NCBI RefSeq assembly: GCF_040869045.1
Contig: NC_090323.1
Coordinates: forward strand, 153,160,426 to 153,224,425
Origin: Eurosta solidaginis
Taxonomy: Eukaryota; Arthropoda; Insecta; Diptera; Tephritidae
Length of the DNA stretch: 64,000 nucleotides
Direction of reading: 5' to 3'
In this document: positions 22,276-34,127 of the stretch, piece after piece
Position numbering within the stretch: position 1 is the stretch's first letter
How the letters are laid out: every line of letters begins with the position of its first letter
Program-made: the position numbers and the translations under genes
Notes under the pieces: generated by a model
The model's input: the letters and a program-made list of their open reading frames with translations, nothing else
What the model was told of the DNA's origin: nothing
The model's database searches: none

Positions 22276-22760
22276 TCTTGCCAATAAATGCTACTTTGGA
22301 CTAGCTAGGCGATTGAAAAGTAAAGTCCTCTCTCGGCAAATGAAAATCATGTTTTACAACTCACTCACAATAAGCATTTAACTATATGGTGCAGAGACAT
22401 GAAGCATGACAACATCAGATGAAGTAGCTTTGGTTATGCCCGACAAAAAATTTCTACGAAAGATTTATGGATCTCTACGCGTTGCGGACGGCGATGAGCT
22501 GTACGAACCTTACGCACACATCAACATAGTCCAGCGATTTTGAACCAATATGCTAGGCTAGGATTGAAAGATGACGCACCGGCCAAGAAAGTATTTTTAT
22601 CGGAGCCGCCTTTCGGAAGCCGAAGAGGATGGCGGTCCCCACTCCGCTGGAATGACCTGGTGGAAAAAGATTTAAATCCTGCGGTGTGGCCAATTGACGC
22701 CAGTTAGCCCAATGAAGAAGCGACTGGTGCGCCGTGTCGGACGGCCATAACCGTTTAAAC

Positions 22761-23356
22761 AGTTAAGCGCTAATGAAGTAAATAAGTAAATTTCATATTT
22801 TTTGAAATTTCGAATCTTTATAACAACACATCCAATGCTTTTTTCAAAATTATTTTTGATTTTGTGCAGGCAGCTTAGAGGAGCAGCTGTGCGTTCAACG
22901 CTCTTGTGATAACCAAACCATATGGCCATTTCATACAAATACATACCTACATTTGTTTGTGCTGTTGTGAAAAAACTTTTTATGTGGCATGCCACATATC
23001 GAATTAGTTCGTTAGTTAAAAATATACAGATATTACAATCCTTTCACATACATTTGTTTGTCTGTCTGTTTGTCAGTGCGTGTAATTGCTTGAATTTGTT
23101 TCAAGCACTTTGTGCAAAAAAAAAGTCGACTGCACCCCATAATATAATAATCCGCCAAAGTTAAAAAAAGCAACAAAATTGAAGAAAAAGTTGATTTTCA
23201 TAATCAAGCTGTGAACTTAAATGACTTCGTTATTTTTGCTTAGCACTACTATACCTACACATACATAGCGCATACACATTGTACGGTAACATTTGTGCAC
23301 TTCCTCGACTATCTACCAACGTTGTCTACGGCTGCTTGCAACTTCTGCCACAAGGG
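22761..23356. other. Unassigned AT-rich stretch
   Basis: Follows the 3' end of the RTE-like LINE. Nothing recognisable is seen. Confidence 0.35.
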
Positions 23357-23357
23357 T

Positions 23358-23400
<43 letters not shown>

Positions 23401-25070
23401 GAGGAGGAAGCATCGAAAGCCTCATAGTCAGTGTGGGACTTTAACCGCACTAAACCTCCTACCGTCTGAGTACCATTTACCCCCCGGTACTACCGTCAAG
23501 TATTCCGTCGGGAGGTAGGTTGAGCACTAAGCTCTACGTCTGTCGGGGTCACGTTGCTGTACTTAGATAGTGCCGCGGTATGGTTAACGCTGGGACTGAC
23601 ACGCCCTGCTTACTACCTGAATGTGCTTGACGCATACCTCTTCTACGAATATTAGCAAGTCTACCTTAAACACTTTGCATATAGTGCTTGTGGCATGCTT
23701 GTGCGTTCGACTACTTGTATTTTAGGGTTTTGTCTTTTATATATGTATATATGTGTAAATAAATTATTATTTTTTTTTTTTTATTTTTTTTTTCGGTTTT
23801 TCATAAAATTTTTTTTTTTTTCCACAATACGTAACGGGGCTTTCCTCGTACTTCCACCGGTTGGAGAGGTCTTCTCTCCAATCCGAGTATAAACTCTGAT
23901 TACATGTGAGACGTTTACCCTCATACTCGTTCTTTCTACGGTTGGAGAGGCCTTGTCTCCAATCCGTAGGTTTGTCGTTGCGTGTATGTTGACTGCTTTT
24001 GGTCGGACGGTTGAAGAGGCCGTGTCTCCAATCCGTGCTTTATTCCTTCACCTGAGGCAGTATTCTAACGGTTGAAGAGGCCTTGTCTCCAATCCGTCGC
24101 CTGGTTTGCTATTACATTACCTACATATATTACGGTATTTTCTTATTTTATCATTCTCACGCCGCTAATTGTACGGAGGCCTTGCATCCAATACGTGCTC
24201 AGCTCGATCCCCTCCACCTTAGCAATTTGTTATCCACCCATACAACTCGACTGTTCAATGTTCGCTGCTGCGCCGTAGCCTTTCAAGACTTCGTAGACAC
24301 TTCATTATTTCCGCTATTAAATCGCACGCCGCTGACCATTTTACCTTGCTTTGTAGCATGCATCCAACAATTGTTTCAGGAGTGTAATCCTCTCCAAATA
24401 TTCTGCACTGTTTGCATCTCGAGCTATAGAACCTAGGACACTCGAAAATACATGGTAAACATCTTCTACTGTATCGCCGCCGCAGTGATCGCATATGTTG
24501 TTAGGCTCGTGATTGAATCGGTGCAAATATTCCTTAAAGCATCCGTGACCACTCAGAAACTGTGTGAGGTAGAAATCCACCTCGCCGTGCTTTCTAGATA
24601 TCCATATATTAATATCTGGGATACATCGGTGTGTCCAGCGACCATTTGTTGAGGCATTCCACCTGAGCTGCCAGTTCTGCACGCTTCGCTCTCGTGCTCC
24701 GTTACGTGAGCTTTGATCCCGATAAATCGTCGCTGCTTCTTTTGCTAATATGTCTATAGGACACATTCCTGCGATGATTAGTGCTGCGTCATCAGAGACA
24801 GTTTTAAAGGCGCTACAGACGCGTAGTGCACACAGGCGGTAAGTCGACTTTACCCCGCGGAAGTATGATTTATACTCCGTGGCCTGATGCCAAACGGGAG
24901 CCCCGTAAAATATTTGGCTTTTTACAACGCCAGCCAGAAGTTGACGCCGTCGTCACTCGCAGCAGTGCCAATAAGAAGAACCCAGCAGCCCAGCGGCTCA
25001 GTGGATCAGCAAGTTCGTCAAGTTTCAAGGCAGCCACAATATAGCGAAAAAACGTATTGGCCGTCACTTA
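23357..25070 (-). pseudogene. R1-like LINE ORF2 C-terminus and 3' region
   Basis: On the minus strand, a frame from about 24930 reads VVKSQIFYGAPVWHQATEY, then ALRVCSAFKTVSDDAALIIA, then joins the 141-codon frame 24341-24766: CPIDILAKEAATIYRD, RWTHRCIPDINIW, RKHGEVDFYLTQFLSGHGCF, KEYLHRF and a CDHCGG Cys box. This is the usual order after the RT domain in R1-type elements. Upstream frames are broken near 24930. The noncoding 3' region (23399-24257) carries hairpin repeats and ends in a 40-nt T run at 23357-23398, which is a poly(A) tail on the minus strand. It is 5'-truncated. Confidence 0.7.
23858..24197. repeat. Five spaced palindromic repeats in the LINE 3' region
   Basis: Units start at 23858, 23938, 24008, 24069 and 24172. 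The core is GGTTGGAGAGGCCTTGTCTC plus CAATCCGT. TTGGAGA pairs with TCTCCAA around a 7-nt loop, and ACGG pairs with CCGT outside a one-base bulge. Spacers of 32-77 bp differ in sequence, so the hairpin is the kept part. Confidence 0.75.
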
Positions 25071-25607
25071 AAATGCGTGTCGAAAGCTGCAGAATTTCAC
25101 GTATAATTTTCGATATTTATTGCTCAATGCACGCTCACTTGCACTTGAAGCACTTTGTAGCTTAATCACACACACACACATATACACAAGTTAAACAATA
25201 ACAAAAGTTAAAGGGAGAAAAGGCGATAAGGCTTAGAAATGTATTGTTGCATGGCTGGAGCTAAGTCTAAGCTGTTGCCTGAAGTCAAAGGCTGAGTTTG
25301 CTGGGCTCATTGTTAAAAATACGCGCCTTCAGGGATGTGCTCACACATCTCTTGCACATAAGCTTTTGAGCAAATAAGTGTGCACATACCTACATATTTC
25401 GATTGTACAGAATATCCGGCTGTTACATATCTTGGCCTGGCACGAAATGCGCAAATTACGTTACGCATATCAATCCATTTTAAATTGCATGGAATGTGTG
25501 ATAATTTAGCGCAGTAAGGCAGAATTCGGGTTTGATTAAGCAACGGATTAAGGTTGCGCATACCACTTGCGTACCTATGAACTGAACCGAAATTCGTTTC
25601 ATATAAA
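25071..25607. other. Unassigned stretch
   Basis: A short (CA)n tract lies at 25168-25185. A 99-codon minus frame at 25313-25612 has no recognisable motif. Nothing else is seen. Confidence 0.35.
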
Positions 25608-27526
25608 AACAAGTAAAGCTGTCTAAGTTTGGGTGTAACCGAATATTATATACTCAGCGTACGCTTCAATTGTACATCTCATTTCAGATAAATTACTTTT
25701 CTACATAACGCGTGGTACTGCCCTTTAAAAAAAGTCTCCCCATTTTCTCTTACAATAAAACTTGATAAGTGAAATATCATTGATTCAAAACTATTTTTTG
25801 CTAAGTTGTTGTTGTTGTAGCAATGCTCGCCCCACCTAATAGCCGCGACCGATCACAAATTGTCATCAATATCCTCTAACGGGAGTCCAAGGAAACTTGC
25901 CGTTTCAACAGGGGTGGACCATAAGGAAAGGGGTGTTAGAGGCGTTGGTTCCACATTACAATTGAAGAGATGGTTGGTGTCATGTGGGGACACATTGCAA
26001 GTGGGGCATACATTTTGTATGTCGGGGTTGTGGATAGGTAAGAGTTTAACCTGTTACAGTATCCAGAACGAAGTTGAGCAAGAGTGACACGCGTTTCCCT
26101 GGGGAGTATGCGTTCCTCTTCCGCGAGTTTTGGATAATTTTCGTTAAGCACTGGATTCACCGGGCAATTCGCGGCATAAAGGTCCGACGCCTGTTTATGG
26201 AGTTCACCAAGGACCTGCTTGTGTTTTTTCACTTCATACGGCTGGGTTCTCAGGTGCCGTATTTCCTCAAACTGCTTACGGAGATGACTCCTTAAGCCCC
26301 TAGGCGGTGCTGGTTCATCAATCAGATGTCTGTTGGGATGCCCAGGTTTCTGGGTATTCAACAGGAACTGTTTGGTCAGCATCTCATTTCTCTCCCTGAT
26401 GGGGATTATTTTCGCCTCATTATGCAGATGGTGTTCTGGGGACATAAGAAGACAGCCCGTGGCGATTCTGAGAGCAGTATTTTGGCAGGCCTGTAGTTTC
26501 TTCCAGTGGGTGATTTTTAGGCTTGGCGACCATATGGGTGACGCGTAGCACGTAATCGGCTGGCTAATTGCTTTGTATGTAGTCATGAGCGTTTCTTTAT
26601 CTTTTCCCCAAGTACTGCCAGCGAGGGAATTGAGGATTTTGTTACGGCCCTGAATTCTCGAAACAATTTCGGCTGCGTGCTCACCAAAATGTAGATCCTG
26701 ATCAAACGTCACACCCAAGATTTTGGGGTGTAGGACAGTCGGCAGCATAGTGTCATCGAAGTGGATGTTCAAAATGGTGGAAATTTGGGACGTCCATGTT
26801 GTAAATAAGGTCGCGGAAGATTTAGTCGGTGATAATGCCAGGTTTCGCGAGGCGAAAAAACTGGAGAGATCAGGGAGGTAGCCGTTTATTTATTTTAAGT
26901 TATAGCTTATTATTCTAGTCTACGACCCTTTTAAATTTCCTTCATTTCTAAGTTGCCGTGGTCTTTAACCGATCCCGTCCATTTTTACTAGAAATATTTT
27001 CTACTATAAGGAAAAAATGTGTACACAATTTCATTACGATATGTTAATTTTTCTTCGAGTTATGGCTCCCGAAAAATAGAATATTGTTTAGTCATAAGAG
27101 GGGCGGTACCACACCCATTATCAAAAATTTTAGTGTTTTCTAATTTAATGTATTAAAGAAAGTAAAATTCTATTGATACAAAGCACTTTTTCGTTAAGAT
27201 ATAGCCTATTATTTTCGTCCATCACCCTTTTAAAAATCTTTTATATAAACCGATTTCGTTAATTTTTCTTCAAAGCATTCCCTATAGTAAGGGAAACATC
27301 TCTGCCGAATTTTGTTACGATAAGTTTAACGATTTTTGATTGATTAATATTATTTGTAAAGTAGATTTTATCACAAGTGGGCCGTGCCACGCCCATTTTA
27401 AAAAACATTTTCAAATCTTTATCAAGAGTCTCAATATCAGTCCACAAGTCAAATTTCAACATTCTAGGTGTATTATTTACTAAATAATCAGGTTTTTTGT
27501 GTTTTCCAAAATGCTATATATATATA
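25608..27526 (+). repeat. Dispersed element related to the 130-bp family, split by a LINE
   Basis: The left end AAACAAGTAAAGCTGTCTAA, followed by GGGTGTAACCGA and TATACTCAG, resembles the left end of copy B. The body has two related units of about 310 bp: one from about 25785, interrupted by the LINE and resuming at 26902, the other from about 27185. Each contains a TATAGCxTATTATT box and a CCACxCCCATT box. No coding capacity. Confidence 0.6.
25809..26895 (-). pseudogene. Jockey-like LINE ORF2 C-terminal copy, 5'-truncated
   Basis: The minus-strand frame begins near 26889 with NGYLPDLSSFF, runs through SPTKSSATLFTTWTSQISTI, ILGVTFDQDLHFGEH, SLAGSTWGKDKETLMTTYKA, ITHWKKLQACQNTALRIATG, LPRETRVTLAQLRSGYCNRL to MCPHMTP, about 290 codons without a stop. 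One frameshift near 25975 then separates it from the true end, HLFNCNVEPTPLTPLSLWST and LGLPLEDIDDNL, stopping near 25856. The 3' tail is (CAA)n at 25809-25820. TAAGTT at 25803-25808 and 26896-26901, within a looser 13-bp match, is the likely TSD. It is the youngest-looking LINE in the window. Confidence 0.8.
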
Positions 27527-27527
27527 T

Positions 27528-29998
27528 AACAAATAAGGAAGGTTAACTTCGGGTGTAACGGAACATTACATACTCAGTTGAGAGCTATGGTGACAACATA
27601 AGGGAAAATAACCATGTAGGAAAATGAACCGAGGGAAACCCTGGAATGTGTTTGTATGACATGTGTATCAAATGGAAGGTATGAAAGAGTATTTTATGAG
27701 GGAGTGGGCCATAGTTCTATAGGTGGACGCCATTTAGGGATATAGCCACAAAGGTGGATCAGGGTTGACTCTAGAATGCGTTTGTACGATATGGGTATCA
27801 AATAAAAGGTATTAATGAGTATTTTAAAAGGGCGTGGACCTAAGTTCTATAGATGGACGCCTTTTCGAGATATCGCCGTAAAGATGGACCAGGGGTGACT
27901 TTAGAATGCGTTTGTACGATATGGGTATAAATGAAAGGTGTTAATGAGCATTTTAAAAGGGAGTAATCCTTAGTTCCATAGGTGGACGCCGTTTCGAGAT
28001 ATCGCCATAAAGGTGGACCAGGGGTGACCCTAGAATTTGTTTGCACAATATGGGCATCAAACGAAAGGTGTTAATGAGTATTTTAAAAGGGAGTGGGCCT
28101 TAGTTCTATAGGTGGACGCATTTTCGAGGTATCGCAATAAAGGTGGACCAGGGGTGACTCTAGACTTTGTTTGTACGATATGGGTATCAAAGGAAAGGTG
28201 TTAATGAGTATTTTATGAGGGAGTGGGCCATAGTTCTATAGGTGGACGCCATTTAGGGATATCGCCATAAAGGTGGATCTGGGTTGACTCTAGAATTTGT
28301 TTGCACGATATGGGTATAAAATTAAAAGTATTAATGAGGGTTTTTAAAGGGAGTGGTGGTAGTTGTATAGGTGGTCGCCTTTTCGAAATATCGCCATAAA
28401 AGTGGACCAGGGGTGACTCTAGAATGCGTTTGTACAATATGGGTATAAAATTAAAGGTATTAATGAGGGTTTTTAAAGGGAGTGGGGCTTAGTTCTATAG
28501 GTGGGCGCCTTTTCGAGATAGCGCCATAAAGGTGGACCAGCGGTGACTCTAGAATGTGTTTGTACGATATTTGTATCAAATTAAAGGTATTAATGAGAGT
28601 TTTAAAAGGGAGTGGTGGTAGTTGTATATGAGAAGGCGTTTTCCAGATATCGACCAAAATGTGAACCAGGGTGACCCAGAACATCATCTGTTGGATACCG
28701 CTAATTTATTTATATATGTAATACCTGCCAAGATTTCAATGGTTTTTTATTTCGCACTGCAGAACTTTTTCATTTTCTTCTACTTAATATGGTAGGTGTC
28801 ACAACCATTTTACAAAGTTTTTTCTAAAGTTATATTTTGCGTCAATAGACCAATACAATTATCATGTTTCATCCCTTTTTTCGTATTTGGTATAGAATTA
28901 TGGCTTTTTTTTCATTTTTCGTAATTTTCGATATCGAAAAAGTGGGCGTGGTCATAGTCGGATTTCGTTCATTTTTTATGCCAAGATAAAGTGAGTTCAG
29001 ATAAGTACGTGAACTAAGTTCAGTAAAGATACGGCGATTTTTGCTCAAGTTATCGTGTTAAGGGCCATGCGGAAGGACAGATGGACGACTGTGTATAAAA
29101 ACTGGGCGTGGCTTCAACCGATTTCGCCCATTTTCACAGAAAACAGTTAGCGTCATAAAATCTATGCCCCTACCAAATTTCAAAAGTATTGGTAAATTTT
29201 TGTTCGACTTATGGCATTAAAAGTATCCTAGACAAATTAAATGAAAAAGGGAGGAGCCACGCCCATTTTGAAATTTTCTTTTATTTTTGTATTTTGTTGC
29301 ACCATATCATTACTGGAGTTGAATGTTGACATAATTTACTTATATACGGCAAAGATATTAAATTTTTTGTTAAAATTTTACTTTAAAAAAATTTTTTTTT
29401 AAAGTGGGCGTGGTCCTTCTCCGATTTTGCAAATTTTTATTAAGCGTACATATAGTAATAGGAGTAACGTTCCTGCCAAATTTCATCATGATATCTTCAA
29501 CGACTGCCAAATTATGGCTTGTAAAACTTTTAAATTACCTTCTTTTAAAAGTGGGATGTGCCACGCCCGTTGTCCAAAATTGTACTAGTTTTCTATTATA
29601 CGTCATAAGTTCAACCCACCTACCAAGTTTCATCGCTTTATCTGTCTTAGGTAATGAATTATCGCACTTTTTCGGTTTTTCGAAATTTTCGATATCGAAA
29701 TAGTGGGCGTGGTTATAGTCCGATATCGTTTATTTTAAATAGCGATCTGAGATGAGTGCTCAGGAACCTACATATGAAATTTCATCAAGATACCTCAAAA
29801 TTTACTCAAGTTATCGTGTTAACGGACGGACGGACGGACCGACGGACGGACGGACATGGCTCAATCAAATTTTTTTTCGATCCTGATGATTTTGATATAT
29901 GGAAGTCTATATCTATCTCGATTCCTTTATTCCTGTACAACCAACCATTATCCAATCAAAGTTAATATACTCTGTGTGCAAAGCACGCTGAGTATAGA
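27528..29998 (+). repeat. 130-bp-family element, copy B (complete-looking)
   Basis: The left end is ACAAATAAGGAAGGTTAACT, then GGGTGTAACGGAA and ACATACTCAGTTGAGAGCTA. About eight 130-bp monomers follow (27640-28690), then a unique body with several GTGGGCGTGG/CCACGCCCA words, a GACGGACGGACGGACC tract (29822-29860) and the right end with GCTGAGTATAGAAA. Left and right termini share an inverted ATACTCAGxTGAG word. The left terminus also folds (GTTCGG/CCGAAC in other copies). No conserved protein frame, so it is non-autonomous. Confidence 0.75.
27640..28690 (+). repeat. Minisatellite inside copy B, about 8 x 130 bp
   Basis: Monomers recur every 128-131 bp with the boxes TATAGGTGGACGCC, GATATCGCCATAAAGGTGGA, CCAGGGGTGACTCTAGAATG and GATATGGGTATCAAA. 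Divergence between units is moderate. Confidence 0.85.
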
Positions 29999-30719
29999 AA
30001 CTCTAAGTGATAAGGTTTTCAGGGTTTTCAAAAAACCTGTTTTGGTAAGACCGTTTTGGAAAGATAGGCGGAACTTTCTCTTTCAATAATAAGTATTGAA
30101 GTCTTTGGGAATATTTTTTTATTTTCTGCTTTTCTTTCGGCGTTTTACGCTTTTCGATCTTCTTGAGTCTCTGAAAAATGCTTTATGCATTTTGAAACAA
30201 TATTTTCTGCTGAATTCCCTGAGTAAGTTTTTTTTTTGCAAAAACTTAGCTCTTAAGAAGTCGGGATTTACTTTTAATGCCCACATTTTGTGATCTCTTT
30301 TAAACCTTAATTAACTTGATTTTGGAATAACCCGTTAACGCGGTTCCAGATTCTCAGTTCTACTCATCACTAATTTGCTTTAGTACATTTTGGTCACCGA
30401 AATTATTATTTTCGTTTTCATCCCATCTCCTTTGGTGTTTAATCACATCACAACACTTGAAATTGATCTGTTCAAATATGTTATGCCAATTGTTGTTAAA
30501 GAAAACAGAGACTCACACAGTTGCTTCTGCATTAATTTTAACAACCATAGTTTTTATATTTTTACCAGGTATGGAAGTGCTTATGTACATTTTTTTCCGC
30601 TCCGATATAATTTTTCTGCTTCAAAATCAAACGCAACTATATGTAGTAGGAAAAATTAAATCATCTAATCGTGTGCATACATACTGCAAGAGTCCGTAGA
30701 CTGAATGACTCCATAGTGT
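29999..30719. other. Unassigned AT-rich stretch
   Basis: Phe/Leu-rich chance frames only; no gene is supported. Confidence 0.4.
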
Positions 30720-31577
30720 TACCAGAAGGTTGCTCAAACCAAAATTAAAAAGCCCCACCAAAAATCATGACCTGTGATTTGAAACAGAAGCTCTCTCGGA
30801 CCTGTGCCTCAGCTTAGTCTTGCGAGGGTAGAGCACAAGCTTGATCGTTTCCTCCTCCAAACCGCACTTCCTACGTCTGCTAAAACTGCCTAAGCCTAAT
30901 TTAAAGGCATGTTACACCAAAAGGCAGTGTCCAGTCAGAATGGCGGTCATGAGTCTAAAGTCCTCTCCTTCTAATGATAGGAGTAACTTTGTTAGTATAA
31001 GGTTTTAAGACCTGCACTTTATTAAAAACAATTTGCAGCGCCGCAATTGGTGCCATGCCTTTCTCGCTTGCTCCATCATGCCCAAGTCTCGCCTTCTCTT
31101 AATCCCGCCCAATCTGATTGGGATGTCTACGGCGCAAGTTTCGAGCGATGCGTCCTTCTTAACTAGCGCATCCGCTTCTCAATCCCATCTATTTCCATAT
31201 GCCCGGGGACCAAATATAGATGTATGCTTCTCCATATCCTGCCTCCTTCCGGGGATTGCTTGCACTTTAACACACTTTAAGATGCTGTGTTATGTGAGAT
31301 TGTTGCCTCAATTACTGCTTCGCTATCAATATAAAAGTTGATGCGGCTGAAATTTAAGTTATGTATTTTCTTCCAGTGTTTCCACAACTTATTTTGCGGA
31401 TACCAATTCCGTCTGATAAACAGTAGAGATATCTGGAGGCTTATACAATTTGTTTACTTCCAGATCTGTGCGGCATACCGCAGACCCTACTACTTGTTTT
31501 ACTTTGGATCCATCGAGACGCATGTGTATCACCTCGTCTACCTTTTCGGCTCCCTTGCGCCAACCGTAAACTTCCAT
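30720..31577 (-). pseudogene. LINE RNase H-region relic, copy 2
   Basis: The minus strand at 31389-31577 reads VVGSAVCRTDLEVNKLYKPP followed by DISTVYQTELVSAK, aligned with the KLPDHCSVIQ segment of the copy at 3590. Further downstream it remains collinear with that copy down to about 30900. Frames are short and broken. It probably belongs to an I/R1/LOA-type LINE. Confidence 0.45.
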
Positions 31578-31840
31578 GGTTCATCCCCAGTGGGTAAGGT
31601 GCTTAGAATATAACCGCGGTAGGTATGCTTTTCACAAGAGACGACTAAAATACCTAAATGATTGGGTTGCGTAGCAGGCGGGTTTCTGGCAACCCCAATT
31701 TCTTCATAGAACTTGAGGGTGGAGGCGGGAGGGCCTAAAGGGTTCAATGTAGTCATATCAAATCGTTCCAGAAAAGGTCGGACTTCTACCATAATGGTGC
31801 TTGTTACCGGAACGAATCCGGCAAGTGATGTGTAGTTTGT
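31578..31840 (+). repeat. SINE-like (CAA)n family, partial copy 3
   Basis: Has the CCGCGGTAGGTATG box, an AAGAGACGACTAAAATACC box and the distal ACCGGAACGAATCCGGCAAG box in the same order as copies 1 and 2, but is diverged and lacks the (CAA)n tail. Confidence 0.55.
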
Positions 31841-31849
31841 GGGCCGGGT

Positions 31850-32340
31850 TATTTAAAACCCTAGAATGTCATCACCGAACATTTGATTTTATACAAGTCA
31901 CCAAGCCCGTCACTACCCGCTCCGTGATCGAAATGTTAGTGCTATCTGCTGGCCCTTTGGAGTCATCTGCCGATGATAAATATAAGTCGAAAAGTACCTT
32001 AAGAAACTCTTCACTACTATGCGACCTTTCCACGTTCTCTTTCTTTATTAGTTCCTGGACTTATTTCCCCTTGCTATGACTTTCCTCATTCGCCCTTTCC
32101 TTGCATGTGATCCGTGTCTGCATATAAATTCTTCCATTGAACTCTCTTCGCCCTGGAAATTTTACTCTTGCAGGTTCTCAACAAATCCCTATACTCGTCC
32201 CTGCACGCTTATCTTCCCCGACCTTTGCCAGCTTAAAAATAAGGATAGTCTAAGAAAAATTCGGCAGAACCATGATAATCCAATTCTAGTGATATTCATC
32301 AATGTCAGCATTATTCGTACTATCACGAGATCTGAGCGTG
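31850..32340 (-). pseudogene. Possible LINE ORF2 linker relic
   Basis: Minus-strand peptides such as YRDLLRTCKSKI followed by RARRESMEEFIC resemble the basic stretch between endonuclease and RT in R1/I-type LINEs (usual form AKRxSWxEFC). Frames are short; support is weak. Confidence 0.35.
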
Positions 32341-33180
32341 CCCCATCAAATATTATATTTTTGTGAGCTAAGAACGAGAGCTGCCATCTGCACTTAAACA
32401 GCTTCATATTATATTATTTACAAATGCAGATATATATTTATATAAAAAATTATTACCATTTGCTTAGCTTACCGATTTGTATGCAAATATATTAAATATT
32501 AAACTAAGAAATCTGATCTGCAGTGAGAAGCACTTTAAAGTCATGCTTGTATGATTGGAAGAAATCTCCTACAAAACGCCGATACTAAGCGAATGAAAAC
32601 AAACCACAAAAATTAAAACAAAAGTTGGTAAACATACCGCAGCGGACAGCATACAAGACATACACAAATGTGAAATGTTGAGAACCCTGAAGTACGCCGA
32701 AAAATCTAAATAAGTAAGCTAAAACGAATAACTAGCCTGCGAACAAACCAAATCGGAGATAAAATAACAAACAACTGAACTTAGAAGGAGACAGAAATTC
32801 CATAACTTTACAAGCGCTTGAAATGCAGCCAAATAGCGCGTTGAGATGCGACGACCCTAATGGAAACGAGTTGGCACTTAAATACCGGATGTGTCAATGG
32901 ATAAAGTATTGCGTACGTCGATATGACAAGGGAAACAACAGTATATAGATGGCAGTAACATGTCTCGAATGAAAAATAACAAAAATTGGAGACGGTTTAG
33001 TTAGGGTTACTTAGCGACTATTATATACCTAGCTGGGGGTTTTGAGAGCATCGAACTTATTGCATGCCTTTTAATAAAATTATAAAGTTTTCCTCAGTAA
33101 ATTGAATATTTCCTCTATTTGAAGAAATTTTCTTTAGGAAATGTTTGCCTCCGTTTAAGTAAGTGTTTTTTCCTTAGGGT
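32341..33180. other. Unassigned AT-rich stretch
   Basis: No supported gene, repeat boundary or RNA. Confidence 0.4.
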
Positions 33181-33640
33181 AGAAACGGTCGCGCAATATT
33201 TGGGAAATAACAAAGTAATCCATTTTAAAATATCCCGATATGATCCATCTAAAATTACCTAAAATTACCTCGAAATAGTCTGAAATTATCTCGAAACAAT
33301 TCCTAAAATAGTCCTAAGACGGCTTCGTACGAGCCGGACAAAGTCCCGAAGTGGTTACTATAGATCATGCGAGCACAATCCCGAAAATGTTCGAAAATAA
33401 TCCCGATATGGCTCATAAAAGTTTCTAGATGGTTCTGAAAAGATATGATTTATTTAAAGATGTGTAACGATCCTGAAATAGCCAAGAAGTGCTCACAAAA
33501 ACAACGCCGATATTCTCCTGAAAGCCAGCTGAAATTATTAACTGAAAATTGTCCCGAAATTGTCTCCAAATTATAACAAAATGATCACGAAAATAATTTC
33601 GAAATTATCCTGAATATGATCCTGAAAGAGCCCGTCAATG
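33181..33640. repeat. Cryptic CCCGAAAT-rich tandem repeat
   Basis: Variants of ATCCCGAAAATG, TCCTGAAATAG and TCTCGAAA recur every 10-22 bp over about 450 bp with irregular spacing. It looks like an old, decayed short tandem array. Confidence 0.55.
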
Positions 33641-34127
33641 AACCTTAGGAAGAAAGAATTTATTCCAAAAAGGTCGAAAGCACTCTCTGCATCTGCGGGT
33701 GGCCCTGGATCTATAGGACTCTTATCGCAAATATCATTAGTTCACATCAAAGAGATGGTACTAGTTGGACCACTAAAGTTTATGATGTTAGTGTTGTTTG
33801 GCACCGTCAGTTGGAGTTTTTGGGGAGACGAGTCACAAGCGAATAGGCTTTATTAGATGTGGACAAGTAAGGTTAGGAGCGTGTGTGTTTCCCTAACTTC
33901 CTCTTGGTGACAGTTTGGTCCATTTTGAGTGCCCTAAGTTATTGCCGGTGGCGGCACATTCGTTCAACCAGATTATTTCTTAGTGGTCCTCCACGCACCA
34001 ATGTCCTTTTCCGAAACCTGAATCGTCCTTGATATAAGTATGAGGGTACACGCTGGATATAAAATGTTCGGCTTCCCCCGAATTTAGACTTCTTGCTTAT
34101 TCTCATTAGCATTGAAAAGAGACATAG
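33641..34127. other. Unassigned stretch
   Basis: No motif or boundary recognised. Confidence 0.35.

Larger units (their letters stand above)
20860..22760 (+). pseudogene. RTE-like LINE ORF2, second copy, multiply interrupted
   Basis: 20860-21217 has DGLPAELSVL, CERLKPTVNRQL, QIFTIRKILEKIHKQ and SEPFKTKRGFRQ, the RT fingers and palm of the family at 16690. A 130-bp-family fragment follows (21222-21745). Then 21770-21978 has ADINVVSLNIRV, the position of the YADD box, and NENKTNYLLSLSKESAHLH. A SINE follows (21984-22275). Then 22276-22760 gives SITLANKCYFGLARRLKSKV, KKFLRKIYGSLRVADGD and a C-terminal LVRRVGRP. Frames shift and stops are frequent, so it is dead. Confidence 0.7.

Noticed and set aside
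24083..24436. 117-codon plus-strand frame
   Set aside because: Lies antisense to the R1-like LINE C-terminus and its hairpin repeats; no support.
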